Source of the DNA: Tissierellia bacterium
GTDB taxonomy: Bacteria; Bacillota_A; Clostridia; Tissierellales; Peptoniphilaceae
Assembly: GCA_012728775.1 (NCBI GenBank)
Contig: JAAYEN010000130.1
Coordinates: 1 to 6,179, forward strand
Reading direction: 5' to 3'
Length of the DNA stretch: 6,179 nt
In this document: in pieces, positions 1 to 6,179 of the stretch
Layout of the letters: each line of letters begins with the position of its first letter
How positions within the stretch are numbered: position 1 is the stretch's first letter
Program-made: the position numbers and the translations under genes
Notes under the pieces: model-generated
What the model saw: the letters and a program-made list of their open reading frames with translations, nothing else
The model's database searches: none
Told to the model about the DNA's origin: nothing

Positions 1-177
1 GAAAGAGAAAAATTCGTAGAACTATACTCAGGTGAGAACTCTAGATTTATAAAAGATGAATTTATTTTCGATAAAGCTGTGGATAAATTAATGGAAAATG
101 TAGTATTTGTTGAGCCAGAGATAGAAAAAGAAGAAGTGGAAGAAGTAAAAGAAGAAACTAATACGGAAGAGGAATAA
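1..177 (+). CDS. tig: Trigger factor, C-terminal fragment (5' end outside window)
   Basis: An open frame runs from base 1 to a TAA at 175-177 and gives 58 residues of a protein C-terminus. The stretch [14 protein letters not shown] resembles the last helix of trigger factor, where the family usually reads like KAVDFLVENA. Trigger factor is the ribosome-bound chaperone and prolyl isomerase that receives nascent chains. The strongest support is position: tig directly precedes clpP-clpX in many bacteria, and here the stop lies one base before the clpP start. Beyond the usual family end there is a Glu-rich tail (about 12 Glu in the last 21 residues). The ribosome-binding and isomerase domains lie outside the window, so the identity rests on a short match plus gene order. 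A different gene with an acidic tail cannot be fully excluded. Confidence 0.72.
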   Translation, partial: EREKFVELYSGENSRFIKDEFIFDKAVDKLMENVVFVEPEIEKEEVEEVKEETNTEEE

Positions 178-178
178 T

Positions 179-760
179 ATGGCTTTAATACCAATGGTCG
201 TGGAGCAAACTAGCCGTGGCGAAAGATCTTATGATATTTATTCTAGATTATTAAAAGATAGAATCATCTTTCTAAGTGGAGAGGTAACTGACGACTTAGC
301 AGATTTAATTGTTGCTCAATTATTGTTTTTAGAAGCTGAAGGGCCAGATAAAGATATATCTTTATATATAAATAGTCCTGGTGGTTCTGTTAGTGCAGGA
401 CTAGCAATTTATGACACGATGCAATATATTAAATCTCCAGTATCTACAATTTGTGTGGGTAGAGCGGCTTCAATGGGTGCTTTCTTATTGGCGGCTGGGG
501 AAAAGGGAAAAAGATTTTCTTTGCCAAATGCTGATATAATGATTCACCAACCCTTAGGAGGAGCCCAAGGGCAAGCATCAGATGTTAAAATTCAAGCAGA
601 AAAAATATTGAAGACAAGAGAGCTTTTAAATAAAATTTTATCTGAAAAAACTGGACAAGATCTTAATAAAATAGAAATTGATACGGACAGAGATTTTTAT
701 TTAAGTGCTGAAGCAGCTGTAGAATACGGGATAATAGATAAAGTAATAGAATCAAAATAA
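179..760 (+). CDS. clpP: ATP-dependent Clp protease proteolytic subunit ClpP
   Basis: ClpP is the serine peptidase that forms the double-heptamer degradation chamber in the cytoplasm and is fed by AAA+ unfoldases such as ClpX. The 193-residue length is typical. The full catalytic triad is present: Ser98 in GRAASMGAF, His123 in MIHQPLGG, and Asp172 in DRDFYLS. The oxyanion-loop motif SPGGSV spans residues 66-71. The N-terminus [25 protein letters not shown] matches mature ClpP almost from the first residue, so any propeptide is very short; this supports the ATG at 179. A GAGGA ribosome site (169-173) lies inside the end of the preceding gene. The one-base gap upstream and eight-base gap to clpX indicate co-transcription. 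Residue 95, three before the nucleophile, is Arg where Met or Gln is common in the relatives I recall. Identification is secure. Confidence 0.98.
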   Translation: MALIPMVVEQTSRGERSYDIYSRLLKDRIIFLSGEVTDDLADLIVAQLLFLEAEGPDKDISLYINSPGGSVSAGLAIYDTMQYIKSPVSTICVGRAASMGAFLLAAGEKGKRFSLPNADIMIHQPLGGAQGQASDVKIQAEKILKTRELLNKILSEKTGQDLNKIEIDTDRDFYLSAEAAVEYGIIDKVIESK

Positions 761-768
761 GGAGAAAT

Positions 769-2022
769 ATGTCTAAAGATAGAAGAGATGATATTGACAT
801 CCTCAGATGTTCCTTCTGTGGCAAAAGTCAAAATGAAGTAGACAGAATCGTAGCAGGACCTAATGTTTACATTTGCAATGAATGCATTGAATTAAGTGGT
901 GAAATAATTTCCATGGATATGCAAGAAGAAATAAAAGCACAAATGGACTTACCTAAACCAGCTGAAATAAAAGCAATTTTAGATGAGTATGTGGTTCAGC
1001 AAGAAGACGCAAAGAAGAGTCTCTCTGTAGCAGTTTATAATCACTACAAGAGAATTTATAATGAGACTTATACAGATGTTGAATTAGAAAAATCCAATAT
1101 ATTAATGTGTGGACCTACTGGTTCAGGTAAGACATTGTTGGCTCAGACTTTAGCGAAAATTTTGGATGTTCCATTGGCAATTGCCGATGCGACTACATTG
1201 ACTGAGGCTGGCTATGTTGGTGAAGATGTGGAAAACATCTTACTTAAACTTATTCAAGCAGCAGACTACGATATTGAAAGAGCTGAAAAGGGAATTATCT
1301 ATGTGGATGAAATAGATAAGATATCTAAAAAAAGTGAAAATGTATCTATAACTAGAGATGTAAGTGGCGAAGGGGTACAACAAGCACTTTTGAAAATGAT
1401 AGAAGGAACTGTTGCCAATGTTCCACCCCAAGGAGGACGAAAACATCCTCACCAAGAATTTTTACAAATTGACACTAAAAATATTCTATTTATTATGGGT
1501 GGTGCCTTTGTAGGCTTGGAAAAAATTATCCAAGATAGAACTAGCCAAAAAAGTATAGGATTTGGTTCTGATATAATTTCTCCTGAGGAAGAAAAAATTG
1601 GAGAAACACTTAAAAAACTAGAACCAGGGGATTTACAAAAATATGGCTTAATCCCAGAATTTATTGGAAGATTGCCTATACTTGTAACTTTGGAAGAATT
1701 AGATGAGCATGCGTTAATCGAAATTTTGACAAAACCTAAAAATGCATTGGTAAATCAATATAAAACCTTATTGAAAATGGACAATGTGGAATTGGAATTT
1801 GAAGAAGATGCTCTTAAAGAAATTGCAAAACGTGCAGTGGGAAGAAAGAGTGGGGCAAGAGGCCTTAGAGGCATTGTAGAGAGTGCTATGCTAGATGTAA
1901 TGTTTGAGATACCATCTAGAACAAATGTAGAAAAGGTTATAATCACTAAAGAAAGCATTAAAGGTGATGAAGAACCCCTCATAGTCAATAAAGAAAACAA
2001 AGCTTTGACTTCAAATGTTTAA
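769..2022 (+). CDS. clpX: ATP-dependent Clp protease ATP-binding subunit ClpX
   Basis: ClpX is the hexameric AAA+ unfoldase that recognises tagged substrates and threads them into ClpP. The 417 residues match the family length. An N-terminal zinc-binding domain has Cys14, Cys17, Cys36 and Cys39. The AAA+ core has Walker A GPTGSGKT (115-122), the pore-1 loop GYVG (148-151), Walker B IIYVDEID (176-183), the RKH pore loop (224-226), the arginine finger in FIGR (Arg301) and sensor 2 in GARGLR (Arg364). The IGF tripeptide at 263-265 is the loop that docks on ClpP, so this protein should pair with the adjacent ClpP. The start is fixed by an AAGGAGA ribosome site at 759-765 that overlaps the clpP stop. 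Nothing is missing or truncated. The gene is probably read from the tig/clpP promoter upstream of the window, since no room exists for one in the eight-base gap. Confidence 0.98.
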   Translation: MSKDRRDDIDILRCSFCGKSQNEVDRIVAGPNVYICNECIELSGEIISMDMQEEIKAQMDLPKPAEIKAILDEYVVQQEDAKKSLSVAVYNHYKRIYNETYTDVELEKSNILMCGPTGSGKTLLAQTLAKILDVPLAIADATTLTEAGYVGEDVENILLKLIQAADYDIERAEKGIIYVDEIDKISKKSENVSITRDVSGEGVQQALLKMIEGTVANVPPQGGRKHPHQEFLQIDTKNILFIMGGAFVGLEKIIQDRTSQKSIGFGSDIISPEEEKIGETLKKLEPGDLQKYGLIPEFIGRLPILVTLEELDEHALIEILTKPKNALVNQYKTLLKMDNVELEFEEDALKEIAKRAVGRKSGARGLRGIVESAMLDVMFEIPSRTNVEKVIITKESIKGDEEPLIVNKENKALTSNV

Positions 2023-2035
2023 AACGCATAAAAAA

Positions 2036-2044
2036 TGGTATAAA
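2036..2044 (+). promoter_or_regulatory. Candidate extended -10 promoter for lon
   Basis: The sequence TGG-TATAAA in the clpX-lon gap fits an extended -10 element (TGn plus a TATAAT-like hexamer). The region 17 bases upstream (about 2016-2021, TGTTTA) is a poor -35 box, as is often tolerated with extended -10 promoters. A TTGACT at 2005-2010 inside the clpX end is too far (28 bases) to pair with it. It could instead pair with a weak CATAAA at 2027-2032 (16-base spacer). A start near 2051 would give lon a leader of about 58 bases. This is inferred from pattern alone. Confidence 0.4.
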
Positions 2045-2052
2045 TACAGTAG

Positions 2053-2078
2053 ATAAGTCCACTTTGTTGTGGGCTTAT
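2053..2078 (+). promoter_or_regulatory. Hairpin / inverted repeat in the lon leader
   Basis: ATAAGTCCAC (2053-2062) pairs with GTGGGCTTAT (2069-2078) around a six-base loop TTTGTT, giving a 10-bp stem with one U-G wobble. The downstream bases are mixed A/T (ATTATTAATTAA) rather than a run of T, so it is a poor intrinsic terminator. It begins within a few bases of the start predicted from the -10 at 2039-2044. It could be a 5' mRNA-stabilising stem, a protein operator, or a weak attenuator. It does not match the CIRCE, HAIR or CtsR operator consensus. Confidence 0.55.
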
Positions 2079-2108
2079 ATTATTAATTAATATTAATGGA
2101 GGGAAACA

Positions 2109-4445
2109 ATGGAAAATAATTATGAGACCTTTGAAACTCTTCCTGTAATTCCCCTAAGGAATATAGTAGTGTTTCCCCAAATGGTGACACACTTCGATGT
2201 AGGTAGAGATAAATCAATAAAAGCTATAGAGAAAGCTGAATTAAATGACTCTAGATTATTGCTTTTAACTCAAAAAGATCCAAAAGAGATAGACCCCACA
2301 GCAGAGGATGTATATAAATTTGGAACTATTGCAATAATAAGACAGATTTTAAAATTACCCCACGGTCAGATGAGAGTTCTTATTGAGGGAGAAGAAAGAG
2401 CAGAAGTAAAATCTATCATAGAGTCTAGCGATATGATGTCAGCCACATATAAAGTAATCGAGACAGACGAAAGTGAATTAAATGTAAGTGAAGAAGCAGC
2501 GTTTAGATTGATTAGGCAGGATTTAGAATCATATATAACCACTAATTCAAAGATAAATACAACTGCTATAGAGATGTTCCACGAAATGGACACGCCAGAT
2601 ATTTTGATAGATATGGTGGCTTCATATTTACCCCTTAAAATTGAAGATGCACAAGAATTACTAGAGATAACTAATAGATTTGATAGACTCGAGAAATTCC
2701 ATGCGATTTTACAACGGGAAATAGAACTTTTAGGCATAGAAAATAAAATAAACCAAAGAGTTAAAACTCAAATGGGACAAGTTCAAAAGGAATATTATCT
2801 TAGAGAACAACTAAAGGCTATTCAAGCTGAACTAGGCGACGAAGATGCTGAAGACGAAGAAGAAAGCTATGTAGAAAAAATAAAAGCTTTGGGAATGCCA
2901 GAAGAAACTGAAGAAAAGGTATTAAAAGAAGCAAGAAAATTAGGAAAAACAAATCCTAACTCTGCAGAGTATGGGGTTTTATTGAATTACCTAGATTGGA
3001 TAATATCCTTACCCTGGAAGTATGAAGGGGAAGATGAAATAGATTTAGTAAAATCACAAGAAATTTTAGACGAAGATCACTATGGATTGAAAGACGTAAA
3101 AGAAAGAATTATAGAATTTTTGGCTGTTAGAAAATTAAACGAATCTCCAAAAGGACCAATACTTTGTTTAGTCGGACCTCCTGGAGTTGGTAAAACATCT
3201 ATCGCCCAGTCTGTAGCTAGAGCTCTAAATAGAGAATTTGTCAGAATGAGTTTAGGCGGAGTAAGAGACGAAGCTGAAATTAGAGGTCATAGAAGAACTT
3301 ATGTAGGTGCTATGCCGGGTAGGGTAATAAGTTTAATGAGAAAAGCAGGGGATGTAAATCCAGTATTTTTATTAGACGAGATAGATAAATTGGGAAGCGA
3401 TTATAGAGGGGATCCATCTTCTGGACTATTGGAGGTACTTGACCCAGCACAAAATAATACTTTTACAGATCACTATTTGGATATTCCTTATGATTTATCA
3501 AAGGTATTGTTCTTAACAACAGCAAATACTACAAATACCATTCCTGCTCCTCTTTTGGACAGAATGGAAGTTATTAGAATAGATGGATATACTCCCTTTG
3601 AAAAACTTCAAATTGCTAAAAGGTATATAGTTCCAAAACAATTAAAAGAAGCAAACATAAAAGAAGATACTTTATCCATTTCCGATAATGCACTTCTTTC
3701 TATAATAAATTCATACACTAGAGAATCTGGTGTGAGAAACTTAGAAAGAAATGTGCAAAAAGTAATTAGAAAAGCTGCGGTACAAATAGTAAGGGATACT
3801 AAAACTGCTATTAGAGTTACTGACGGCAATTTACACAAATATCTTGGACCTAAAATATTCTTATATGATGTATTGGATGAAGATGACCAAATAGGCGTAG
3901 TAAATGGACTTGCATGGACTAGTGTTGGCGGTACTACACTAAAAGTAGAAGCAAATATTACAGAAGGTTCAGGAAAAGTTCAACTTACAGGAAAACTTGG
4001 AGACGTTATGAAGGAGTCTGCATATGCAGCTATAACGTATATTAGAAGTGTGGCTTCTGAATATGGAATAGATGAAAACTTCAGTACTGAAAAAGATATT
4101 CATCTTCATGTACCAGAAGGAGCAACTCCTAAAGACGGACCTTCAGCAGGTGTTACTATAGCTACAGCAATTCTTTCTGCTTTATTAAAACAGCCAGTTA
4201 AAAATGATATAGCTATGACAGGAGAAATTACCTTGAGAGGTAGAGTTCTTCCAATAGGTGGCTTAAAAGAAAAATTATTAGCTGCCAATAGAATGGGAGT
4301 TAAAAAAGTTTTAATTCCATTTGAAAATGAGAGGGATCTTGAGGATATTGAAGATATAATAAAAAGACCTTTAGAGATCATTTCAGTAAAAAATATCAAA
4401 GAGGTATTTGACGAAGCATTGGTAAAAGAAGATGAAAGTAAATAA
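2109..4445 (+). CDS. lon: ATP-dependent endopeptidase Lon (LonA)
   Basis: Lon is a soluble homohexameric AAA+ protease that carries unfoldase and peptidase on one chain and removes misfolded and short-lived regulatory proteins. The 778 residues fit bacterial LonA. Domains in order are: the N-terminal substrate-binding domain (about 8-205, starting LPVIPLRNIVVFPQM); a helical linker containing QKEYYLREQLKAIQ; the AAA+ module with Walker A GPPGVGKT (356-363) and Walker B FLLDEID (Asp423-Glu424); and the C-terminal peptidase with the catalytic dyad Ser679 (KDGPSAG) and Lys722 (GGLKEK). The absence of membrane segments separates it from LonB. The ATG at 2109 follows a strong GGAGGG at 2098-2103 with good spacing. 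The gene may be read through from clpX and also from its own promoter in the 86-bp gap. Its last 14 bases overlap engB. No defect is visible. Confidence 0.98.
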   Translation: MENNYETFETLPVIPLRNIVVFPQMVTHFDVGRDKSIKAIEKAELNDSRLLLLTQKDPKEIDPTAEDVYKFGTIAIIRQILKLPHGQMRVLIEGEERAEVKSIIESSDMMSATYKVIETDESELNVSEEAAFRLIRQDLESYITTNSKINTTAIEMFHEMDTPDILIDMVASYLPLKIEDAQELLEITNRFDRLEKFHAILQREIELLGIENKINQRVKTQMGQVQKEYYLREQLKAIQAELGDEDAEDEEESYVEKIKALGMPEETEEKVLKEARKLGKTNPNSAEYGVLLNYLDWIISLPWKYEGEDEIDLVKSQEILDEDHYGLKDVKERIIEFLAVRKLNESPKGPILCLVGPPGVGKTSIAQSVARALNREFVRMSLGGVRDEAEIRGHRRTYVGAMPGRVISLMRKAGDVNPVFLLDEIDKLGSDYRGDPSSGLLEVLDPAQNNTFTDHYLDIPYDLSKVLFLTTANTTNTIPAPLLDRMEVIRIDGYTPFEKLQIAKRYIVPKQLKEANIKEDTLSISDNALLSIINSYTRESGVRNLERNVQKVIRKAAVQIVRDTKTAIRVTDGNLHKYLGPKIFLYDVLDEDDQIGVVNGLAWTSVGGTTLKVEANITEGSGKVQLTGKLGDVMKESAYAAITYIRSVASEYGIDENFSTEKDIHLHVPEGATPKDGPSAGVTIATAILSALLKQPVKNDIAMTGEITLRGRVLPIGGLKEKLLAANRMGVKKVLIPFENERDLEDIEDIIKRPLEIISVKNIKEVFDEALVKEDESK

Positions 4446-5022
4446 TCCTACATTAGAAAAGGTAGCTTTTACTTTGGAACAATATCCGGGAAAAAATCTC
4501 CCGGAGATTGCTCTAGCCGGTAGATCCAATGTTGGGAAAAGTTCTTTTGTAAATACTTTAATAAATAGAAAAAATTTAGCAAGAACCAGTTCCCAGCCAG
4601 GTAAAACCCGAACCCTTAATTTTTATAATATAGATGAAAAATTTCGTTTCGTGGACTTACCAGGTTATGGATATGCAGTAGCTTCGAAAAAAGATAGAGA
4701 AGATTGGGCAGATGCCATAAATACTTATCTAATGCACAGAGATAATCTAAAAGAAATATTTCTGCTAGTGGATTTCCGCCATGAACCTACAGAACAGGAT
4801 AAAATGATGTATGATTATATTCTAGATGCCGGTTTTAGTGGAATAGTAATAGCCACTAAAGCAGATAAAGTGAAAAAGTCTCAACATTCAAAACACCTTA
4901 GTATTATAAAAAAGAAGTTGGAAGTTAACGATGTGAATAACATTGTGATGTTTTCTTCAGAAGATAAAACCAACAAAGATATTGCTTGGAAAAAGATTAT
5001 GCAAATACTAGATATTAAATAG
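4432..5022 (+). CDS. engB: Ribosome biogenesis GTPase EngB (YsxC/YihA family)
   Basis: EngB is a TRAFAC-class GTPase needed for late assembly of the 50S ribosomal subunit. The 196-residue chain is a single G domain with all motifs: G1 GRSNVGKS (30-37), the G2 threonine in PGKTR (Thr59), G3 DLPG (75-78) followed by the family-typical GYGYA, G4 TKAD (142-145) and G5 SSE (175-177). The start MKVNNPTLEKVAF aligns with usual EngB N-termini, so the ATG at 4432 is right even though it lies 14 bases inside lon. The ribosome site there is weak (GGTAAAAGAAG just upstream, no GGAGG), which suggests translational coupling to lon. The lon-engB order is known from other Firmicutes. The gene is the last of the operon, with a terminator about 50 bases after its stop. 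The family is often essential. Confidence 0.97.
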   Translation: MKVNNPTLEKVAFTLEQYPGKNLPEIALAGRSNVGKSSFVNTLINRKNLARTSSQPGKTRTLNFYNIDEKFRFVDLPGYGYAVASKKDREDWADAINTYLMHRDNLKEIFLLVDFRHEPTEQDKMMYDYILDAGFSGIVIATKADKVKKSQHSKHLSIIKKKLEVNDVNNIVMFSSEDKTNKDIAWKKIMQILDIK

Positions 5023-5070
5023 TGATTTGGAAAATAATTATATGACCTTAAATTCAAAATTTTCAATATT

Positions 5071-5108
5071 TACCTGCATCTGTATAGAATTCAGATGCAG
5101 GTATTTTT
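5071..5108 (+). terminator. Rho-independent terminator after engB
   Basis: A perfect 12-bp stem, TACCTGCATCTG (5071-5082) with CAGATGCAGGTA (5092-5103), closes a nine-base loop and is followed at once by TTTTT (5104-5108). This is a classic intrinsic terminator. It lies 48 bases past the engB stop and separates the tig-clpP-clpX-lon-engB unit from the transporter gene. Nothing facing the other way lies nearby, so only + strand use is expected. Confidence 0.9.
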
Positions 5109-5147
5109 ATGTCAATATATTGTAGGCTATAATAAAAAGCTTTGATT

Positions 5148-5156
5148 TGATATAAT
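5148..5156 (+). promoter_or_regulatory. Candidate promoter of the transporter gene (extended -10)
   Basis: TGA-TATAAT is a full extended -10 element with a perfect hexamer at 5151-5156. It lies just after the engB terminator, where a new transcription unit must start. No good -35 sits 16-18 bases upstream. A start near 5163 would leave a leader of only about 14 bases, containing just the ribosome site GGGAG (5165-5169). A second perfect TATAAT at 5128-5133 (also without a clear -35) would start near 5140 and give a longer leader. Either or both may be used. Confidence 0.5.
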
Positions 5157-5176
5157 ATTAAAAAGGGAGAAAAACT

Positions 5177-6121
5177 ATGGGAGATTTTATTAGGATTTTC
5201 GAAGTGGTTTTGCCAGTGGTATTGCTGGTGGTTTTTGGATATATTGCGAGAAAACTCAATATATTTGATGAAGAGTTTGTCAAAGATGGAAGTAGAGTAG
5301 TATTTCTGGTTTTCTTGCCCATTAATATGTTTTTTAATATTTATAATGCTTCTGGGTTTGATTTGGTAAATCCTATAGTGGTCGTTTATGCATTTCTAGG
5401 ACAACTATTCTTAATTATTATAGGCTATATTATATATAAGAAAATGGGATTTGATAATGAAACTATAGCAGTGTTATTGCAAACTTTGACAAGGTCTAAT
5501 ATTGTATTATTTGGATTATCTATTGCACAAAATTATTTTAACATAGATGGCGTTGCTCTAGTTACTATATATATTGGTCTAATTGCCGCATCATCAAATG
5601 CCTTTGCAATATTAATTTATGAAGCTTTAACATCCAAAGACACTAAAATCAATTACAGAAAAATGTTAATGTCAGTTTTTAAAAATCCTATATTGATTGC
5701 TGCGATTTTTGGTTTAATATTTAATGCATTAAATATGCGAATATATGAACCGGTTATGAAAGCGGCAGGGGACTTAGCATCTGTGGCAACACCTCTCGGT
5801 TTAATGTGCGTTGGAGGTTCTATAAAATTTGCAAAAGACAGTGAAGACCAAAAGGCTTTGAATACAGCGGTAATTTCTAAAGCTGTATTAGTTCCAGTAA
5901 TTATGCTTTCATTATTTGCATTTCTAGGACTTACTGGACCCGAAATGTTTGTAATGATAATTTTATTTGCAGCACCTGTAGCAGTATCCAGTCACGCTAT
6001 GAGTATAATATATACATCGAAAGGTGATCTTTCTGCATTGATTATAGTTTACACTACAATTATTAACTCTATAGTTATATTCTTAGCAATATTAATTTTA
6101 TCTAATATGGGAATAATTTAG
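5177..6121 (+). CDS. AEC family (auxin efflux carrier type) membrane transporter
   Basis: This is a 314-residue integral membrane protein with about ten hydrophobic segments (roughly residues 6-24, 38-57, 66-87, 97-118, 124-148, 166-186, 190-216, 229-252, 255-279 and 286-309). That is the length and topology of bacterial AEC/Mem_trans carriers. Family-like motifs sit in order: FLPINMF near 46-52, RSNIVLFGLSIA at 106-117 (compare the usual RGNxxFxGxPL), TPLGLMCVGGSI at 205-216, and AAPVAVSSHAMS at 265-276 in the C-terminal half. The two halves look like the inverted repeat expected of the fold. Bacterial members include malate and other organic-acid permeases, but the substrate cannot be read from the sequence, so I give no symbol. 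The ATG at 5177 has GGGAG at 5165-5169. It heads a new unit behind the terminator and is probably co-transcribed with the next gene, whose ribosome site overlaps its TAG stop. Confidence 0.88.
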   Translation: MGDFIRIFEVVLPVVLLVVFGYIARKLNIFDEEFVKDGSRVVFLVFLPINMFFNIYNASGFDLVNPIVVVYAFLGQLFLIIIGYIIYKKMGFDNETIAVLLQTLTRSNIVLFGLSIAQNYFNIDGVALVTIYIGLIAASSNAFAILIYEALTSKDTKINYRKMLMSVFKNPILIAAIFGLIFNALNMRIYEPVMKAAGDLASVATPLGLMCVGGSIKFAKDSEDQKALNTAVISKAVLVPVIMLSLFAFLGLTGPEMFVMIILFAAPVAVSSHAMSIIYTSKGDLSALIIVYTTIINSIVIFLAILILSNMGII

Positions 6122-6129
6122 GAGGAAGA

Positions 6130-6179
6130 ATGAAAAGCTATTTTTATTATGAAAGCCCAATTGAAACTTTAACATTAAC
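6130..6179 (+). CDS. Probable methylated-DNA-[protein]-cysteine S-methyltransferase, N-terminal fragment
   Basis: An ATG at 6130 is preceded by AGGAGG (6120-6125), which overlaps the transporter stop, and opens a frame that runs to the window end. The 16 complete codons read MKSYFYYESPIETLTL. This resembles the start of O6-alkylguanine-DNA alkyltransferases of the Ogt/AdaB type, which often open with an aromatic-rich strand and YxSPIGxLxL. These proteins repair O6-methylguanine by taking the alkyl group onto a Cys in a PCHR motif, which would lie outside the window. The usual Gly after SPI is Glu here. The call rests on few residues: the gene itself is well supported, its function only moderately. 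Confidence 0.6.
   Translation, partial: MKSYFYYESPIETLTL

Noticed and set aside
1240..2000. Two minus-strand open frames opposite clpX (1240-1455 and 1755-2000)
   Set aside because: Both are antisense to conserved ClpX coding sequence, lack family features, and arise from A/T-rich codon bias.
2053..2078. Hairpin after clpX as an intrinsic terminator
   Set aside because: There is no T-run after the stem, only mixed A/T. It may attenuate, but I do not call it a terminator, unlike the clear case at 5071-5108.
2023..2108. CIRCE, HAIR or tandem CtsR operator ahead of lon
   Set aside because: None of the consensus repeats is present. Only one CtsR-like half-site occurs, at 2004-2010.
2366..2737. 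Minus-strand open frame of 123 codons within lon
   Set aside because: It lies wholly opposite the conserved Lon N-terminal region. Its translation is Ser/Ile-rich without domain-like features, and it is a shadow of the real gene.
4106..4399. Minus-strand open frame of 97 codons opposite the Lon peptidase domain
   Set aside because: The + strand encodes the catalytic Ser679 and Lys722 here. The reverse frame has no recognisable motif.
4881..5066. Minus-strand 61-codon frame spanning the engB end and the gap
   Set aside because: It overlaps engB coding sequence, its product looks like low-complexity Ile/Leu/Phe/Ser sequence, and it has no convincing context for a gene.
1..6179. Mobile element, CRISPR array, toxin-antitoxin or defence system
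   Set aside because: No transposase or integrase motifs, no spaced direct repeats and no small paired ORFs. Nearly all bases belong to recognisable housekeeping or transporter genes.

Overview
This window is a low-GC, strongly A/T-biased stretch with every gene on the + strand. Arg is mostly AGA, most genes have purine-rich GGAG-type Shine-Dalgarno sites, and the gene order is trigger factor - clpP - clpX - lon - engB. That order and composition point to an anaerobic Firmicute of the Clostridia/Tissierellia type. The genus cannot be fixed from the sequence alone.

Layout: positions 1-177 hold the 3' end of a gene that is most likely tig (trigger factor), with a Glu-rich tail. clpP (179-760) follows after one base and clpX (769-2022) after eight, so these three form a tight protein-folding and degradation operon. 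An 86-bp gap then holds a candidate extended -10 promoter and a 10-bp hairpin ahead of lon (2109-4445). The GTPase gene engB/ysxC (4432-5022) overlaps the lon 3' end by 14 bases. A strong intrinsic terminator at 5071-5108 closes this block. A separate unit starts behind its own TATAAT box: an AEC-family (auxin efflux carrier type) membrane transporter (5177-6121), then the first 16 complete codons of a probable O6-alkylguanine-DNA alkyltransferase gene running off the window end.

How the genes work together: trigger factor meets nascent chains at the ribosome exit tunnel. ClpX unfolds tagged or damaged proteins into the ClpP chamber, and Lon is the second, self-contained ATP-dependent protease. 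EngB serves 50S ribosome assembly. The first block therefore couples protein synthesis, folding and turnover. The transporter and alkyltransferase belong to a different transcription unit with no evident functional link to it.

All catalytic and nucleotide-binding motifs I checked in ClpP, ClpX, Lon and EngB are intact. I see no mobile element, CRISPR array, tRNA/rRNA gene or frameshift. This is essentially a conserved housekeeping region, and I find no convincing evidence of an undescribed system. The points most worth a second look are the lon leader (promoter plus hairpin), the apparent lack of lonB between clpX and lon, the acidic tail of the trigger factor, and the weak ribosome binding site of the overlapping engB.
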